A stretch of 7,235 nucleotides of DNA from Deltaproteobacteria bacterium (lineage in GTDB: Bacteria; Myxococcota_A; UBA9042; DTJE01), in contig JADHTP010000163.1 in NCBI GenBank assembly GCA_016784945.1, positions 1 through 7,235 of the forward strand, in the 5' to 3' direction. The notes beneath the pieces were generated by a model. That model was not told the DNA's origin, did no database searches, and saw nothing but the letters and a program-made list of their open reading frames with translations. Made by a program: the position numbers and the translations under genes. This document shows positions 6,275-7,235 of this stretch, one piece after another (the stretch's first letter is position 1; each line of letters begins with the position of its first letter).

Positions 6275-6470
6275 AACAGATCCACAGGAGCCTGTCGGAC
6301 GATTGAGATCGTAGCGAGGTTTCGGATGTGTCCGTCAGGCAAGGAGCAGGGGCCCCTCAACGCCGGAGGCGTAGCTGGAACCTACGTCGAGGACGTTTCG
6401 GGGAAAGCGACGCAGCATGTCGGGATGCAGTCGGAACCGCAGTAGATCGCAATGGGCGACAGGCTCCCAG
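6275..6470 (+). ncRNA. Candidate structured RNA, class unknown (6S-like rod or nadC leader)
   Basis: By hand the stretch folds into a long rod. The closing stem is 11 bp without mismatch (6287-6297 with 6457-6467). It continues with ATTG/CAAT and GATC/GATC separated by one A-G mismatch (6302-6310 with 6445-6453), then a 7-bp stem (6318-6324 with 6432-6438, one G-U). A large bubble follows (6325-6352 and 6404-6431), whose 3' side can form a small hairpin (6415-6418 with 6425-6428). The rod ends in an apical arm (6353-6403) with loop CTGGAAC. Length, closing stem, central bubble with a 3'-side hairpin, and apical arm resemble 6S RNA, but I recognise no 6S primary sequence. With no terminator before nadC (ATG 16 nt past the element), it could equally be the nadC 5' leader. 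The strand is inferred from the promoter and nadC. Confidence 0.45.
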
Positions 6471-6475
6471 AGAGG
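6470..6475 (+). promoter_or_regulatory. Ribosome binding site of nadC
   Basis: GAGAGG lies 10 nt before the ATG at 6486, slightly longer than ideal. It begins 2 nt after the 3' strand of the closing stem of the upstream structured element, so formation of that stem could affect access to it. Confidence 0.5.
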
Positions 6476-6485
6476 TAGACACACG

Positions 6486-7235
6486 ATGCTGACCGATATT
6501 CCGGCCGTCAGGCGGATCGTGCGGACGGCCCTTGAAGAGGACATTGGCATGGGTGACGTGACCACCGCCACCATCGTCCCGGAAGGGGCGAGGGCCGCCT
6601 GCGAGGTCATCGCCCGTCAAAGCGGCGTCCTGGCGGGGATCCCGGTGGCGCTCATGGTCCTCGACGAGGTGGGGTCCGGGATCGTCACGGACGACGTGGC
6701 CGATGACGGGACGGCCGTGGAATCGGGAGACGTGGTGATGCGGGCTCAGGGCCCGGCCCGCCTGCTGTTGACCGCCGAGCGCACACTGCTGAACTTCGTC
6801 ATGAGACTGTCCGGGATCGCCACGACAACCCGCATCTTTGCGGATCGCCTCAAGGACACCAAGACCGTGCTGCTGGACACCCGGAAGACCACACCGGGTC
6901 TGCGTGTGCTCGAAAAATACGCGGTACGCGTGGGTGGCGGGCGGAACCACCGCATGTCGCTGGCCGACGGCGTCCTGGTCAAGAACAATCACATCGCCCT
7001 GTGCGGGGACCTGAAGGGCGCCATCCGACGGGCCAGGGACAACGCGCCGTCGCTGTGCCGGATCGAAGTGGAAGTCCGGTCCATGAACGAGGTGAAGCGA
7101 GCCGTGGAGGCCGGCGCGGACATCCTGCTGCTGGACCACATGGACCGGGAAGAGACCTCCCTGGTGATGGACTACTGCAACTGGAAGTTGAAGACAGAGG
7201 CCTCCGGTAACATGACGCCGGACACGGCGGCGGTC
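6486..7235 (+). CDS. nadC: Nicotinate-nucleotide diphosphorylase (carboxylating), quinolinate phosphoribosyltransferase (3' end outside window)
   Basis: The first 250 codons are present with no stop. NadC proteins are usually about 270-300 residues, so only the C-terminal end is missing. The enzyme converts quinolinate and PRPP to nicotinate mononucleotide, CO2 and PPi in cytoplasmic de novo NAD synthesis. Family signatures are EDIGMGDVTT (18-27), GVLAG (47-51), ERTLLNFVMRLSGIAT (98-113), DTRKTTPGLRVLEKYAV (131-147), then GGGRNHR (150-156), the VKNNHI segment (165-170), EVEV (194-197), LLLDHMD (214-220) and EASGN (238-242). The Arg and Lys residues that bind the substrate phosphates and carboxylates are present (R133, K134, R156, K166). 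One oddity is His218 in LDHM, where most homologues have Asn. The ATG at 6486 places the EDxGxGDxT motif at the usual distance from the N-terminus. No other NAD genes are visible nearby; nadC is divergent from the protease operon and follows a structured leader-like region. Confidence 0.96.
   Translation, partial: MLTDIPAVRRIVRTALEEDIGMGDVTTATIVPEGARAACEVIARQSGVLAGIPVALMVLDEVGSGIVTDDVADDGTAVESGDVVMRAQGPARLLLTAERTLLNFVMRLSGIATTTRIFADRLKDTKTVLLDTRKTTPGLRVLEKYAVRVGGGRNHRMSLADGVLVKNNHIALCGDLKGAIRRARDNAPSLCRIEVEVRSMNEVKRAVEAGADILLLDHMDREETSLVMDYCNWKLKTEASGNMTPDTAAV

Larger units (their letters stand above)
5967..6485. other. Divergent intergenic region between the S41 operon and nadC
   Basis: I see no convincing protein gene on either strand here. 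The half next to the protease gene (6038-6172) is about 49 % GC by count, clearly lower than the flanking genes, and carries a 12-nt inverted repeat and a short imperfect hexamer repeat. The half next to nadC holds a candidate promoter and a strongly foldable stretch of about 190 nt. No intrinsic terminator (GC hairpin plus T run) is visible on either strand. Confidence 0.8.

Noticed and set aside
6275..6470. Known RNA classes: tmRNA, RNase P RNA, SRP RNA, TPP, cobalamin and c-di-GMP-I riboswitches
   Set aside because: None of the conserved sequence signatures of these classes that I know is present. The element remains unclassified.
6357..7139. Minus-strand open frame of 260 codons opposite nadC
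   Set aside because: It is opposite unmistakable NadC motifs and has His/Gln-rich shadow-type composition.

Overview
This is a GC-rich bacterial window with a tight four-gene operon on the minus strand (about 5966 down to 1, running off the left edge) and one divergent gene on the plus strand (6486 to the right edge). The gene content points to a deltaproteobacterial-type Gram-negative, in the Myxococcota/Desulfobacterota sense: a very long S41 protease with beta-sandwich extensions, a Cys-rich PSP1/RicT protein, and a TatD nuclease fused to a radical SAM domain. This placement is inferred from protein families only; there is no rRNA or other phylogenetic marker.

Minus-strand operon, in transcription order: (1) an S41 C-terminal processing protease with signal anchor, PDZ domain, Ser/Lys catalytic core and a tail of more than 500 residues; (2) a secreted TPR plus double-PEGA protein; (3) RicT (YaaT, PSP1 family), with its conserved cysteines and an added Arg-rich tail; (4) a TatD-family metallohydrolase that reads in frame into a radical SAM domain, cut by the window edge just after the CX3CX2C motif. 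Junctions 1/2 and 3/4 are ATGA overlaps of 4 nt. Junction 2/3 has a 4-nt gap. The set is therefore almost certainly co-transcribed and translationally coupled. The first two products act in the envelope; the last two are cytoplasmic.

The divergent intergenic region (5967-6485, 519 nt) is the least explained part. Its S41-proximal half is AT-richer (about 49 % GC by count over 6038-6172) and contains a perfect 12-nt inverted repeat (6026-6037 and 6173-6184), whose arms lie at candidate promoters facing outward and inward. Its nadC-proximal half holds a candidate promoter (TTGTCC/TACAAT) followed by about 190 nt that can fold into one long rod, closed by an 11-bp perfect stem (6287-6297 with 6457-6467). 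This rod could be a 6S-like RNA, a CsrA/RsmA-type GGA-rich RNA, or a structured nadC leader. I could not match it to a known class.

On the plus strand, nadC (quinolinate phosphoribosyltransferase, NAD biosynthesis) starts at 6486 and is cut at the right edge after 250 codons.
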